DNA of 37,432 nt. It comes from Leuconostoc holzapfelii (GTDB lineage Bacteria > Bacillota > Bacilli > Lactobacillales > Lactobacillaceae). Of this stretch, positions 6,821-15,941 are shown in pieces; position 1 is the stretch's first letter; every line of letters begins with the position of its first letter. The position numbers and the translations under genes were made by a program. Under the pieces are notes generated by a model. The model was given only the letters and a program-made list of their open reading frames with translations. It was not told the DNA's origin and searched no databases. The DNA lies in the NCBI RefSeq assembly GCF_012396485.1, contig NZ_JAAXPO010000011.1:1-37432 (forward strand). The letters are read 5' to 3'.

Positions 6821-8200
6821 ATGACAGATGAATTGGTGGTACAAGTTGCCCAAGGGCAGTTACTTGGGATAAAAGAAGGTCAGACGCAAGTGTTTTACGA
6901 TATCCCGTATGGACAGTTCGCCGAACGTTTTAAGTATGCTGCGGCACCTAGCTCATGGGCGGGGACCAGGCTAGCCACCAAACCAGGTCCGATTTTCAAT
7001 CAAGATATTAACCGTTTAGCACCAGTAATGGGCAGTAAAAAAGAAGAAAAAAATCAGTCCGAAGATGCTTTTCGATTAAATGTCTGGACAACTGGCGCAC
7101 AAACGAAAAAGCCCGTGTTATTTTGGATTCATGGTGGCGGCTTTTTAACTGGTGGTGGGGCGCTACCGTGGTATAACGGGCAGCGTTTGGCAGAAAACGG
7201 GGAGATTGTGGTAGTCACCGTGAATTATCGGCTAGGCGCCTTGGGTCATCTCTACCAACCAGGTGTTGCGGATGACAATTTAGCCCTACATGATTTGCTG
7301 ATGGCGTTAACTTGGGTGAAAGACAACATCGCGGCCTTTGGTGGCGACCCCGACCAAATAACCGTTGCCGGACAGTCAGTGGGTGCCTGGTATACATTGG
7401 CCTTATTTGCTTCACCACTAGCAAGCGACATGATTCATCGGATTGGGCTATTGAGCTTTCCAGGTGCCGCTGAACCGTTAACCACAGCAAAAGCTGCGCT
7501 GTTAACCGAAATTTTATGCGCGCAGTTGGGGATAGCTGATCCGGCTGAATTGCGTCAAGTACCAGTTGAAAAAATTGTGACCGCACAAGGTGCCGTGGCA
7601 CTTGAAATGCAAAAACGGACCGGCGATCCCGTCCCTACAGGTTTTTATCCTTATATTGATGGGCACATGATTACTGGGTCCATTATGCAAGGCGCAATTG
7701 CCCGTGCCAATGCTGGGACCCAGCTTTTTACTGGGACGACCAGTAATGAAACGACGGCTTTTTTCCAACAACCAGCCATGAAGGCCCAAGCTAATTATTT
7801 GGATATGGTACAAAAAACAACGGCCGATATTTTCCAAGCCCCAACACAGAGCCTGGCCATGGGGTTTGTGGCACAACAAGCCCCAAGTTATCTATATGAA
7901 ATGGTATTTGCGGCCAAAGACCCGATGATACTGGCTTGTCACTGCATTGAACTGCCGTTTATCTTTAATAATTTTGCCGAGTGGGATAATGCACCGATGT
8001 TGGCAGGCCTCGATACCGACAAAGCCTATCCATTGGCCGAACAGATGCAGGCGTATTTTACCAATTTTGTGGCAACTGGCAATCCGAACGCAACTAATCA
8101 GCAAGCTTGGCCACGATTGACGACCAAGCAACCTGAAAAAATAATCTTTAATCAAACACTGACTGTTGAAGCCCTTAAGTCAGACGACGTTGAGAAGTGA
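6821..8200 (+). CDS. Carboxylesterase/lipase family protein (type B)
   Basis: This 459-residue alpha/beta hydrolase of the type-B carboxylesterase family (PF00135) hydrolyses esters, probably in the cytoplasm (no signal peptide). The family order is visible: a VPYG-like start (DIPYGQFAERF), the oxyanion hole WIHGGGFLTGGG at about residue 103, the nucleophile in GQSVG (Ser186), the acid in SNETTAFF (Glu310) and the histidine in ACHCIELPF (His374). The nucleophile elbow is GQSVG instead of the usual GESAG. At 459 residues it is slightly shorter than typical bacterial members (about 490-500). It follows the TetR gene by 21 bases and ends at a strong terminator (8221-8250), so the unit is a two-gene operon. 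Substrate not predictable. Confidence 0.9.
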   Translation: MTDELVVQVAQGQLLGIKEGQTQVFYDIPYGQFAERFKYAAAPSSWAGTRLATKPGPIFNQDINRLAPVMGSKKEEKNQSEDAFRLNVWTTGAQTKKPVLFWIHGGGFLTGGGALPWYNGQRLAENGEIVVVTVNYRLGALGHLYQPGVADDNLALHDLLMALTWVKDNIAAFGGDPDQITVAGQSVGAWYTLALFASPLASDMIHRIGLLSFPGAAEPLTTAKAALLTEILCAQLGIADPAELRQVPVEKIVTAQGAVALEMQKRTGDPVPTGFYPYIDGHMITGSIMQGAIARANAGTQLFTGTTSNETTAFFQQPAMKAQANYLDMVQKTTADIFQAPTQSLAMGFVAQQAPSYLYEMVFAAKDPMILACHCIELPFIFNNFAEWDNAPMLAGLDTDKAYPLAEQMQAYFTNFVATGNPNATNQQAWPRLTTKQPEKIIFNQTLTVEALKSDDVEK

Positions 8201-8220
8201 GACTGTCGCCAAATCGTTTG

Positions 8221-8250
8221 AAACGCATCTAACGCGATGCGTTTTTTTTT
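8221..8250 (+). terminator. Terminator of the TetR-esterase operon
   Basis: AAACGCATC (8221-8229) pairs perfectly with GATGCGTTT (8236-8244) across a six-base loop and runs into a stretch of T to 8250. Confidence 0.85.
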
Positions 8251-8253
8251 GAT

Positions 8254-8297
8254 TAAAAAAGCCCAGCCGCTTGCAAAAATTTTGCAAGTGACTGGGC
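8254..8297 (-). terminator. Terminator of the DUF2798 gene
   Basis: On the minus strand, GCCCAG and CTGGGC close an outer stem (8261-8297) around a second perfect stem CTTGCAAAA/TTTTGCAAG, followed by TTTTTT at 8260-8255. It lies 12 bases beyond the stop of the minus-strand gene at 8310-8798. Confidence 0.85.
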
Positions 8298-8309
8298 GTG
8301 ACGGTTGGA

Positions 8310-8798
8310 TTAATCTAACCGTGGATATTTCATTTTCAGGTTGTTGAAAATAAAATCAATGGTTGGCCGGACGATGAAAAAGAAGACAGGCACCGCCACA
8401 AAGAATGTTTTGGCCCAATTACCAACAAAGCCCGATACGAAATACGGGTAAAGCTTACGGTGGGTTTCGGTTAAAATGACCATCATCACGGAAACATTAC
8501 CAGTAATCACAAAGAATGGGATGGAAACGTGTCTTGGGATGACTTGGTTAAAATGGTGTGGAAAATAGTCATGAAGCTTTAGTACTAAAGGCAATGTCAC
8601 ATAAGTACGTAAGCAGTAGATAAATAGCACCGCCAATGGGTATATTTTTAAAATTGTGAGAATGACTGGCCACGACACACCATAACGGATAATCGTATTA
8701 TAACTCAGCATAATCATGACCATGGTACTCACTAGGGTCACTACCACTGTATTAGGGTGATGTAAAATGCGATGCATGGTGTTTTGTAGTCGTGTCAT
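8310..8798 (-). CDS. DUF2798 family membrane protein
   Basis: This 162-residue protein carries two copies of the two-helix DUF2798 pattern: hydrophobic helices at about residues 18-36, 45-63, 92-112 and 128-150, with the repeated motif of a helix ending in VSWPVILTILKIYPLAVLF and, in the second half, WAKTFFVAVPVFFFIVRP. Members are uncharacterised inner-membrane proteins. The ribosome binding site AAGGA is about ten bases from the ATG. The gene has its own terminator (8254-8297) and no partner, so nothing in the neighbourhood points to its role. Confidence 0.8.
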   Translation of the reverse strand: MTRLQNTMHRILHHPNTVVVTLVSTMVMIMLSYNTIIRYGVSWPVILTILKIYPLAVLFIYCLRTYVTLPLVLKLHDYFPHHFNQVIPRHVSIPFFVITGNVSVMMVILTETHRKLYPYFVSGFVGNWAKTFFVAVPVFFFIVRPTIDFIFNNLKMKYPRLD

Positions 8799-9045
8799 AG
8801 GCAGGGCCGTCCTTTTAAATTTTTAATGTACACCGATCGTTTGCGTATGCGTTATCGGTCAAGTGCCTGTGTTGTGGTTGATCACAAGCACAAGTAAAAT
8901 TGCAATTTCACTGATAATTCAGACCTATTTATCATATCAAAAAGTCATCAGAAGATAAAGAAATTAGCACATAAAACTTGTCAAAACCCCGACAATCTCG
9001 TAAGCTTAAACTACCAAATGAAATGACAAAACAGGTGAGGATTGG

Positions 9046-9462
9046 ATGATGAGCGATAAGACAACTTTTTCTGATTTTGAACGTGAAGCGATGCGCGAGC
9101 GCGCTGCCGAGTTGCGCAAAACAAAGAACAGTGAAGCGGATTTGCTAGAAAAAGTAGCAGAGATGCCAGAGGCAGAAGCACAGTTGGCCTTGAAAATACA
9201 TGAGATTGTGACGACTGTGGCGCCAGAACTCCAACCAAAAACTTGGTATGGCATGCCAGCCTATGCCAATGCGCAGGGCAAGACCCTTGTGTTCTTTCAA
9301 CCGGCAACGAAATTTAAAGCACGTTATTCAACTTTAGGCTTTAACGATGGCGCACAACTCGATGATGGTCAAATGTGGCCAACTGCCTATGCCATCACAG
9401 CACTGACACCAGCGGTGATCAAGCAAATTGAAACGCTTGTTAAACAAAGCGTTGGCCGTTAA
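9046..9462 (+). CDS. DUF1801 domain protein
   Basis: This 138-residue cytosolic protein has a charged N-terminal helix (about residues 8-50, FEREAMRERAAELRK) followed by the DUF1801 fold, recognised from the PEAEAQLALKIHEIV and WYGMPAYANAQGKTLVFFQP motifs (about residues 68-85) and a C-terminal AITALTPAVIKQIETLVKQ helix. Members include proteins called iron chaperone-like (YdhG/FrataxIn-like), but the function is unproven. AGGTGAGG precedes two adjacent ATGs (9046 and 9049); either could be used. It ends at a bidirectional terminator shared with the converging gene. Confidence 0.8.
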   Translation: MMSDKTTFSDFEREAMRERAAELRKTKNSEADLLEKVAEMPEAEAQLALKIHEIVTTVAPELQPKTWYGMPAYANAQGKTLVFFQPATKFKARYSTLGFNDGAQLDDGQMWPTAYAITALTPAVIKQIETLVKQSVGR

Positions 9463-9491
9463 AAAAGCACAGCGATGAGCTGTGCTTTTTT
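9461..9491. terminator. Bidirectional terminator between convergent genes
   Basis: AAAAAGCACAGC (9462-9473) and GCTGTGCTTTTT (9479-9490) form a perfect 12-bp stem with a five-base loop, with A- and T-runs on both sides. It serves the DUF1801 gene and the minus-strand gene whose stop lies inside it. Confidence 0.85.
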
Positions 9492-9774
9492 AAGGCTTTT
9501 TATTGACTTCTTCAAAGTCGCCGTCAAATGTATTCGGGTCCTGTGGGCCATGTGGTGGCTTAATGAAGCGGGCGCGGATCCAAAAGGCAAGCCCAAACAG
9601 TAACAAAAGGCCAACAATGGCAAAGAAATTTTTAATGATAAAGCTCACGAGTAAAATCAAAACGATCGCTAAGATTAAGCGGGGAATAACCCCAAATGTG
9701 TTCGTAAATAAGAAGGCAACAAAATAAATGCCGAGAAAAATAATCAGTGCTGGGATTAAAAGTAAGCTTAACAT
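9490..9774 (-). CDS. Small membrane protein downstream of rnhC
   Basis: This 94-residue protein has two or three hydrophobic helices: about residues 3-24, 29-47 and 50-66, then a basic RARFIKPPH segment and an acidic tail (DGDFEEVNKKP). GGAGG lies six bases upstream of the ATG. It follows rnhC by 27 bases on the same strand, so it is probably co-transcribed with it. I recognise no named family; similar short proteins occur at this position in related lactic acid bacteria as far as I recall. Function unknown. Confidence 0.65.
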   Translation of the reverse strand: MLSLLLIPALIIFLGIYFVAFLFTNTFGVIPRLILAIVLILLVSFIIKNFFAIVGLLLLFGLAFWIRARFIKPPHGPQDPNTFDGDFEEVNKKP

Positions 9775-9801
9775 GGTGATCCTCCAAAAGTTTGGTTTTG
9801 A

Positions 9802-10734
9802 TTAGCGTCGTAATTTCTGCGCTTTTTGAGTATTAGCAAAATGCACTTTGGCAAAATGATTTAAATCCAAGCCATGGTCGAGTAATGTCGCGGCGACTTC
9901 GTCAGCTTGACGGCCGGCCCCAATTGGTAATTGCAGGCCTGCTTCTTGGCTTAATTTGGCGATACTATCGAGTTCAACCACGCGGGCCAAAATGGAGGCG
10001 GCGGCGACACTTAAATGATATTGTTCACCTTTCGTCGTGAAATAGACATTGTCTTTAACGATTGGGGATTGCTGGGCTTGGTTTAAATACTTGTAATACG
10101 TGCTAGCCTGGGCAAATTGGTCAATGAGAATGGCATCTGGGGTAGTCGGGGCAATTTTTGACAACACCTGACCGAGCACAAAATTATGTGAGATGGCTTT
10201 CATTTGGTTCACGTTATTGGTCGGTTGCATCTGATTATACTTTTCCGGCATTAAATTCACAACATGATGCGGTAAATTGGCAATAATTTCCGGCGCAATT
10301 TGACGCATCTTATCATCCGTTAAAGTTTTAGAATCTGCGATTCCAAGTTGTCTTACCCATGCTAATTGTGCCTTGGGGACATAGACTGCCGCAGTGGTGA
10401 GTGGGCCAAAATAAGCACCAGCGCCAACTTCATCCGAGCCTAAAACTGACCAATCGGCAAAACCTTGCGGGATATTGACACCCGGGGTTGTTGACTGTTT
10501 GCCCGTTGCCGGGCGTGAGGCCTGTTGTTGTGTGGGTGATTGCCAACGTGCGGCTTCTTTGTCGTAGTTTGCGCCTTGAAACATGACTTTGCCTGAGCGA
10601 TAACCGGTAATCGTTGTTGCCCCTTTTTTCGCAACAAAGATTGCGCCTGCTGGTTTTTGGCCGGTTACTGAATTTGCGTAGTATGCTGCAATTTTTTTTA
10701 ATTGTGTTGAAGTCACTTGAATAACAGTTTGCAT
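9802..10734 (-). CDS. rnhC: Ribonuclease HIII
   Basis: This is a 310-residue RNase HIII, which cuts the RNA strand of RNA-DNA hybrids (R-loops, misincorporated ribonucleotides) with Mg/Mn ions. The N-terminal 85 residues are the TBP-like substrate-binding domain of the RnhC type ([20 protein letters not shown]). The catalytic domain starts at [17 protein letters not shown] (Asp101, Glu102), then [16 protein letters not shown] and [12 protein letters not shown], and it ends with the family's [13 protein letters not shown]. Length and both ends match Bacillus RnhC, which supports this start. There is no ribosome binding site before the ATG, and an extended -10 sits only seven bases upstream, so the mRNA may be leaderless. 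It diverges from zapA. Confidence 0.95.
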   Translation of the reverse strand: MQTVIQVTSTQLKKIAAYYANSVTGQKPAGAIFVAKKGATTITGYRSGKVMFQGANYDKEAARWQSPTQQQASRPATGKQSTTPGVNIPQGFADWSVLGSDEVGAGAYFGPLTTAAVYVPKAQLAWVRQLGIADSKTLTDDKMRQIAPEIIANLPHHVVNLMPEKYNQMQPTNNVNQMKAISHNFVLGQVLSKIAPTTPDAILIDQFAQASTYYKYLNQAQQSPIVKDNVYFTTKGEQYHLSVAAASILARVVELDSIAKLSQEAGLQLPIGAGRQADEVAATLLDHGLDLNHFAKVHFANTQKAQKLRR

Positions 10735-10741
10735 ACTTGTT

Positions 10742-10750
10742 ATTATATCA
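10742..10750 (-). promoter_or_regulatory. Extended -10 promoter of rnhC, leaderless position
   Basis: On the minus strand TGATATAAT is a perfect TGn-TATAAT extended -10. No good -35 is present at 16-18 bases. Only seven bases separate the hexamer from the rnhC ATG, so transcription would start at or next to the A of the start codon. Confidence 0.55.
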
Positions 10751-10753
10751 GTT

Positions 10754-10780
10754 TTGGCCGTATCAAATATGGTGTATAAT
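10754..10780 (+). promoter_or_regulatory. Promoter of zapA operon
   Basis: TATAAT at 10775-10780 with TTGGCC at 10754-10759 (15-base spacer) precedes zapA by 27 bases. An AAGGA ribosome binding site is at about 10795-10799. The -35 is weak. Confidence 0.5.
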
Positions 10781-10807
10781 GGATTAGATATTATAAGGAA
10801 TAAAACA

Positions 10808-11212
10808 ATGGCTTACCAAAACGATAAACGACAATATCAGGCAAATTTAGCCGGTAAAAATTATACAATTTCTGGTCACGCGAGTTTACCACATTTCAAG
10901 GCAACGGAAACGTTGTTGAATAAGCAAATGACGCAAATTAAGACGGTCGCACCAAAGCTTGCGCCGCTTGACCAAGCAATTTTGCTCACTTTTAATGCCC
11001 TTTCAGATCAGCTTTATAAACAAGCTGAAGTTGATGCTTTGCAACAACAAGTTGCCGCTTTAACAGCGGAAAATACCCAATTGCGTCAAGCTGGAAAAAC
11101 TGTTATCAAGCGTGAGCCGCGGAATGCGATTGGCTCAATCATAGATGATGCCAAGCATGACAGTCAAGTACGCACGACGGATAAATTATTTAAACAAGGA
11201 ACAAATACATGA
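10808..11212 (+). CDS. zapA: Cell division protein ZapA
   Basis: This 134-residue protein resembles ZapA, which crosslinks FtsZ protofilaments at the division ring. The N-terminal domain (about residues 10-75) shows the beta-beta-alpha pattern [16 protein letters not shown] followed by a long helix; residues 70-100 form a coiled coil ([18 protein letters not shown]), typical of ZapA. The C-terminal tail is basic and longer than in Bacillus ZapA. I took the ATG at 10808 because AAGGA lies just upstream; the longer frame starts within the promoter. It overlaps cvpA by four bases (ATGA) and is the first gene of zapA-cvpA-mutS2, the same order as in Bacillus. Confidence 0.85.
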   Translation: MAYQNDKRQYQANLAGKNYTISGHASLPHFKATETLLNKQMTQIKTVAPKLAPLDQAILLTFNALSDQLYKQAEVDALQQQVAALTAENTQLRQAGKTVIKREPRNAIGSIIDDAKHDSQVRTTDKLFKQGTNT

Positions 11213-11730
11213 TTTTACTTGGTAGTGCAATTATTTTTGTTTTTCTTTGGCTGGTCTCCGGCTATCGCCATGGCTTAGTTAATGGGCTATTGCGGTTAGC
11301 GCTATGGGCTGTGGTGTGGTATATTGCCATTAAATTTGCCCAGCCATTTGGGCATTTCTTGTCCCGCTTTGTGGCCGGGCAGTTTGTCCGCACCACCGTG
11401 CCACAAGAAGTTGTGAATCAAGGGTCACAATTCTTAGGTTCAGGCATTGCCTTTAGTGTGTTATTAATTTTAGGTGGTTTCGTCAGCCACTACGTATTAC
11501 GCTCGATGCGTGTGATTCGCCACATTCCCTTTTTAGGTTGGGTTGATGGGGTGTTAGGGGCATGTTTATACGGTGTGATTGGTGTGGTGATTGCGTTTTT
11601 TGCCTTGCAAGTTTTGTCAGTGGTCCCCAATGTTTGGGTGCAGGACCAATTTTTAAAAACACCACTCTTGAATCAACTCTTGGATGGGGTGCCATTTTTT
11701 GCCGAACAAATCTATCAGTGGTGGCTCTAA
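11209..11730 (+). CDS. cvpA: CvpA family membrane protein
   Basis: This 173-residue integral membrane protein belongs to the CvpA/colicin V production family (PF02674). Four hydrophobic helices are visible: about residues 2-18, 25-45, 84-105 and 123-147, with the family's G-x-x-x-G-L (SGYRHGLVNGLL) motif near the N-terminus and the glycine-rich LGWVDGVLGACLYGVIG near the end. The role in Gram-positives is not settled; it has no link to colicin here. It is translationally coupled to zapA by a four-base overlap and lies 54 bases before mutS2. Confidence 0.85.
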   Translation: MILLGSAIIFVFLWLVSGYRHGLVNGLLRLALWAVVWYIAIKFAQPFGHFLSRFVAGQFVRTTVPQEVVNQGSQFLGSGIAFSVLLILGGFVSHYVLRSMRVIRHIPFLGWVDGVLGACLYGVIGVVIAFFALQVLSVVPNVWVQDQFLKTPLLNQLLDGVPFFAEQIYQWWL

Positions 11731-11784
11731 TATTTTAGTGCTAACTGATCAAACCAAAATGAGCGCGATGGCGCATGAAAAGAT

Positions 11785-14190
11785 ATGAATAAAAAAGTTT
11801 TAAAAACACTTGAATATGACAAAATTAAGTCACAACTTGGGGACTTTTTAGCGACGCCAGTTGGCCGTCAAGAGGCTGAGCAATTACAACCGGAAACGGA
11901 TGTGGCAGTGATTAACGCGTGGCTGCAAGAAACAGCCGACGGTGTGTTAATTGACCGACTAAAAGGTGGCATTCCGTTGGCTAAATTGGCTGATATTACG
12001 CCACATTTAAAGCGCTTAACCATTCATGCGAGTTTAAGTGCCACGGAGTTATCGGAATTAAGTACGGTTTTACGTAATACGAATGCGATTGCCCACTTCT
12101 TTGACCAAATGGCAGATGAAGCCATCGGGGACTCCTTACAAATCCTGCCAGCGCAAGCGCAAGACTTGGCGACACTGCCTGACTTAACGCGGCAAATCGA
12201 GATCGCCATTGATGCCACCGGCCGAATTAATGATGAAGCCTCGTTTGATTTGAAAAGCATTCGTGGCAAGATTACTGGCAATGAACAAGCCGTTAAAACC
12301 AAGATGCAAGGTTATACGCGGGGGAAAACCGCGCAGTATTTGAGCGACCCAATCGTGACCATTCGCGCTGATCGCTATGTTTTGCCAGTGAAAGCGGAAT
12401 ATCGGAGTCAATTTGGCGGTGTGGTGCATGATCAAAGTCAGACGGGTCAAACGCTTTATATTGAGCCACAAGCTGTGGTTGAACTCAATAATAAGTTGAG
12501 TGAGTTACGCGTCAAAGAACAAGCCGAAGAGCAACGCGTGCTGCAAGAATTGTCAGCTGCTTTGGCGCCTTACACGGATGAAATTGCCCGTAATGTGACG
12601 ATTTTGGGACATTTTGATTTTATCAATGCCAAAGCCCGGTTGGCGGCGCGCTTAGATGCCATGCAACCAGTGGTGGATCCGGAAAATCATGTGGCGTTAC
12701 AACAGGCTTGGCATCCCTTGTTAGATAAAAATATGGCAGTCGCCAACGACATTGTGTTGGGTGAAGACTACAAGGCCATTATTATCACGGGGCCAAACAC
12801 TGGTGGTAAGACGATTACCATTAAAACGTTGGGCTTATTACAATTGATGGCGCAATCTGGTCTATTTATTACAACAAAGCGCCCATCAACGGTGGGCGTT
12901 TTCCACGAGGTCTTTGCTGATATTGGGGATGAACAGTCGATTGAACAGAGTTTATCCACATTTAGTTCACACATGGCCAATATTGTTGGGATGTTGGACC
13001 AAATCGATGAGAAAACATTAGTAATTTTTGATGAATTAGGGGCAGGCACTGATCCGGCCGAAGGGGCCGCGCTAGCCATTGCCATTTTGGATAAAGTTGC
13101 CAGTCTAGGTGCCTACGTGATTGCCACGACGCATTATCCAGAATTGAAATTGTATGGCTATAATCGTCCAGAAACATTAAATGCATCAATGGTCTTTGAT
13201 GTGGAAACATTGAAGCCCACTTATCAATTTTTGATGGGCGTGCCAGGGCAATCAAATGCCTTAGCGATTGCTAAGCGCCTTGGTTTTGGCGACGATGTGA
13301 TTGGTGCTGCAACAGCACTAACTGATGAATCAGATCAAGACTTGAATCAAATGATTGCCGATTTAGTCGCACAGCGAGAAGCAGTCAAGCAGCATGATGC
13401 CGAACTTGTCGCCAAGCTGAATGCAACAGCTGAACAGGCCGATTCACTAACCGCTCAGCAGCAACAATTGGAAAAAGAACGGGCACGGATTGTCTTGGAT
13501 GCCAAGAATGAAGCCAATCATATTGTCGCAGCCACGAAAAAACAAGCTGAACAACTCATTTCAGAGATTCGAAAAGAACGCCTAAATGCTGGTCAAAATC
13601 GTGGTCAGTTGAGCGAGCAAGCCTTGCAAGGTAAAAAAGGGGCGTTGGAAAGTTTGCGCCAAAATGTGAGTTTGGAAAAAAACAAGGTCTTGCAAAAAGC
13701 TAAACGTGCCAAAGTCCTTGCGGCTGGGGATGAAATTGTTGTGCAGTCTTATGGCCAACAAGGGACGTTGGTTAAACGTCACAGCAATGGGCAGTGGGAA
13801 GTTGAAATGGGCATTTTGAAGATGCTTGTCGATGAAGACGACATTGTCAAAACGGAGGCTACTGCCAAGGCGCAACAGGCCAAGCAAAAGCAAAAACAAC
13901 AAAAAATTGTTAAAACGAAAACGGCTGGCGGATCAGCCCGGACCTCAGCGCGCGCAAGCTTAGATTTGCGTGGTGTTCGCTATGAAGCGGCATTAGCTGA
14001 ACTCGACCGTTATCTCGATCAAGCGGTTTTGGCGAATTTAGGGACCGTCGAAATTATTCATGGTAAAGGTACTGGCGCGCTTCGCCAGGGTGTCACCGAA
14101 TTTTTGCGTTCGGATCGCCGGGTCAAGGCCTTCCGTTTTGCCAATGCTAATGCTGGTGGTGATGGCGCAACAATTGCCGAATTGGCATAA
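11785..14190 (+). CDS. mutS2: MutS2, ribosome-rescue / Smr-domain ATPase
   Basis: This 801-residue MutS2 is not a mismatch-repair protein; in Bacillus it rescues collided ribosomes, and it has also been linked to recombination control. Visible parts are the clamp and lever region to about residue 310; the ABC-type ATPase with Walker A GPNTGGKT (about 336-343) and Walker B LVIFDELGAGTDP (about 412-424), plus ATTHYPELK; a long coiled coil at about 515-640 (rich in Q, E, A); a KOW-like beta segment (AGDEIVVQSYGQQGTLVK); and a C-terminal Smr domain (about 727-801, LDLRGVRYEAALAELD and HGKGTGALR). The length is typical. No clear ribosome binding site precedes the ATG, which is unusual. A terminator follows at 14199-14236. 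Confidence 0.95.
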   Translation: MNKKVLKTLEYDKIKSQLGDFLATPVGRQEAEQLQPETDVAVINAWLQETADGVLIDRLKGGIPLAKLADITPHLKRLTIHASLSATELSELSTVLRNTNAIAHFFDQMADEAIGDSLQILPAQAQDLATLPDLTRQIEIAIDATGRINDEASFDLKSIRGKITGNEQAVKTKMQGYTRGKTAQYLSDPIVTIRADRYVLPVKAEYRSQFGGVVHDQSQTGQTLYIEPQAVVELNNKLSELRVKEQAEEQRVLQELSAALAPYTDEIARNVTILGHFDFINAKARLAARLDAMQPVVDPENHVALQQAWHPLLDKNMAVANDIVLGEDYKAIIITGPNTGGKTITIKTLGLLQLMAQSGLFITTKRPSTVGVFHEVFADIGDEQSIEQSLSTFSSHMANIVGMLDQIDEKTLVIFDELGAGTDPAEGAALAIAILDKVASLGAYVIATTHYPELKLYGYNRPETLNASMVFDVETLKPTYQFLMGVPGQSNALAIAKRLGFGDDVIGAATALTDESDQDLNQMIADLVAQREAVKQHDAELVAKLNATAEQADSLTAQQQQLEKERARIVLDAKNEANHIVAATKKQAEQLISEIRKERLNAGQNRGQLSEQALQGKKGALESLRQNVSLEKNKVLQKAKRAKVLAAGDEIVVQSYGQQGTLVKRHSNGQWEVEMGILKMLVDEDDIVKTEATAKAQQAKQKQKQQKIVKTKTAGGSARTSARASLDLRGVRYEAALAELDRYLDQAVLANLGTVEIIHGKGTGALRQGVTEFLRSDRRVKAFRFANANAGGDGATIAELA

Positions 14191-14198
14191 ATAAAGCG

Positions 14199-14236
14199 AA
14201 AAAGTTGGCTCCAAGGTCTTGGAAGCGGCTTTTTTT
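14199..14236 (+). terminator. Terminator after mutS2
   Basis: AAAAAG...CCAAG (14199-14215) pairs with CTTGG...CTTTTT (14218-14234) with one internal 2x2 mismatch and ends in a T-run. Confidence 0.7.
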
Positions 14237-14358
14237 GTTGGAGAACATTTATCAAGGGTGTGATGTGTTAAAATTAATGGTACATGTTACGTGCCGTGCA
14301 TGAATCACGGACTAAAAGCTTGAGTCTAGAACTCATTTTGTGAATGATAGAGGTGTGT

Positions 14359-15207
14359 ATGCCGGAATTACCAGAAGTTGAGACGGTGCGTCGTGGCTTA
14401 GAAAATTTAATCGTTGGTAGTCGCATTACACAGGTGCGCTTACCGTATCCAAAAGTCATTACAGGGGACTCGCAAGCCTTTATAACAGGGGTGTTGCAGG
14501 CACAATTTACAGCGATTGACCGACGCGGGAAGTATCTGCTACTTCGCCTTTCCAATGGGCATACCATTGTGTCGCATTTGCGGATGGAAGGTCAATATTC
14601 AGTTGAACCTTTATCGGCTACGCCACATAAGCATACTGAGATTATTTTTGAACTGGCCGATGAGCGGGTGCTTTTTTATAACGATACGCGACGCTTTGGC
14701 CGCATGGCGTTGGCAACAACTGGCCATGAAACGCTGGCAGTGCCGGCATTAGGCAAGTTAGGGCCAGAGCCGACTGAAACCGCGTTAACCATAGCGGATA
14801 TGATCGCTAAATTTGCCCGATCAAAAAAGCCGGTGAAATCATTCTTATTAGACCAAAATCAAATTGCTGGCATTGGCAATATCTATGCTGATGAAGTGTT
14901 GTGGCAAAGTCGTATTCATCCAGAAACACCGGCTAATGTACTCACAGCGGCACAACTGGCGACATTACGCACGAACATCATTTCCGAGATGGCTCGAGCA
15001 ATCGCACACCATGGCACAACCGTGCACAGCTTTAGTAATGTCTTTGGCGAAGTCGGCCAATTTCAAAATGAATTGCAGGCTTATGGCCGTGCTGATCAGC
15101 CTTGCTTACGCTGTGGTACTATGCTTATCAAAATTAAAGTTGGTCAACGTGGCACAACTTTTTGCCCAGTGTGTCAAATTAAGCAAGCAGCCAAATCAAA
15201 GGAGTAA
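14359..15207 (+). CDS. mutM: Formamidopyrimidine-DNA glycosylase (Fpg)
   Basis: This 282-residue base-excision enzyme removes oxidised purines such as 8-oxoguanine and cuts the abasic site. The start at 14359 is fixed by the N-terminus MPELPEVETVRRGL, since Pro2 must become the catalytic N-terminus and Glu3 is catalytic; the upstream ATG at 14344 would bury it. Further motifs are RRGKYLLL with the conserved Lys (about 58), SHLRMEGQY, NDTRRFGRM, the helix-two-turn-helix AGIGNIYADEVLW (about 170) and the C-terminal zinc finger CLRCG...CPVC. AGAGGTG is just upstream. It opens the operon mutM-DUF975-coaE-dnaB-dnaI, a common order in lactic acid bacteria. Confidence 0.96.
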   Translation: MPELPEVETVRRGLENLIVGSRITQVRLPYPKVITGDSQAFITGVLQAQFTAIDRRGKYLLLRLSNGHTIVSHLRMEGQYSVEPLSATPHKHTEIIFELADERVLFYNDTRRFGRMALATTGHETLAVPALGKLGPEPTETALTIADMIAKFARSKKPVKSFLLDQNQIAGIGNIYADEVLWQSRIHPETPANVLTAAQLATLRTNIISEMARAIAHHGTTVHSFSNVFGEVGQFQNELQAYGRADQPCLRCGTMLIKIKVGQRGTTFCPVCQIKQAAKSKE

Positions 15208-15209
15208 TT

Positions 15210-15941
15210 ATGAATTCAACAGAACCAATTAGTATTCGCGGGGTGAAGCGCGAGGCCCGCGCATTATACCGTGGCCGTTATGGCACGGCAATTAAAGTGA
15301 ACATCATCCCCATTATTTTGACCATTTTTTCTGTCTATGCAGCCGGCCTGGCAACTTATGCTATTTGGGCCGTGATAGCGGCGCCAAACCAGGTCGTGGC
15401 AAACGACGGGAGTGCTGCCGTGCAAATTAAAGGGACAATTCAAGATATTTTAAGTCAAGCAATCACGTTGATTTTTTCTTGGACCGTTAGTTGGACGCTG
15501 ATTGATTGGTTTGAGAAGCCACGCACACGACCAACCTTTAAAGAGACGTTTCAAATCTTTCAGCGGGGGAACTTTTGGCATACCTTGTTGCTAACGATTG
15601 TGCAAAGCGTGCTCCTCTTTTTGTGGACATTGCTGATGGTGATTCCGGGTATCATTAAAGGATTTTCCTATTCACAAACGTACTTTGCGTATAAAATTGA
15701 CCTTGAAAACGGGACACGTCAACGCCAACTCACAGACTACATTACAATTAGTCGGCGGGTCATGAATGGGCGTAAATGGGAGCTTTTCTTGTTGGAATTA
15801 AGCTTTATCGGGTGGCATATTCTAGGTATTCTCACGGGTGGCCTGGTCTATCTTTACGCGGTGCCCTACATGAATGCGACACGTGTGGCTTATTCACGTC
15901 ATTTATTCTCGTTGGCGCTCTCAGAAAGTAGGGAACAATAA
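15210..15941 (+). CDS. DUF975 family membrane protein
   Basis: This 243-residue membrane protein of the DUF975 family is recognised by the N-terminal SIRGVKREARALYRGRYGTA, the WTLIDWFEKPRTRPTFKETF motif in the middle, and LLMVIPGIIKGFSYSQTYFA near 150, which are shared across the family in Firmicutes. Five helices are predicted. Function is unknown. AAAGGAG lies six bases before the ATG and only two bases separate it from mutM, so it is translated from the mutM-coaE transcript; its last A begins the ATG of coaE (TAATG). The family's presence inside a DNA-replication operon has no known meaning. Confidence 0.85.
   Translation: MNSTEPISIRGVKREARALYRGRYGTAIKVNIIPIILTIFSVYAAGLATYAIWAVIAAPNQVVANDGSAAVQIKGTIQDILSQAITLIFSWTVSWTLIDWFEKPRTRPTFKETFQIFQRGNFWHTLLLTIVQSVLLFLWTLLMVIPGIIKGFSYSQTYFAYKIDLENGTRQRQLTDYITISRRVMNGRKWELFLLELSFIGWHILGILTGGLVYLYAVPYMNATRVAYSRHLFSLALSESREQ

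Noticed and set aside
1160-8225. 13-base word ATCGTTTGAAACG shared by 1160-1172 and 8213-8225
   Set aside because: A match of this length is expected by chance in a window of this size, and the contexts differ.
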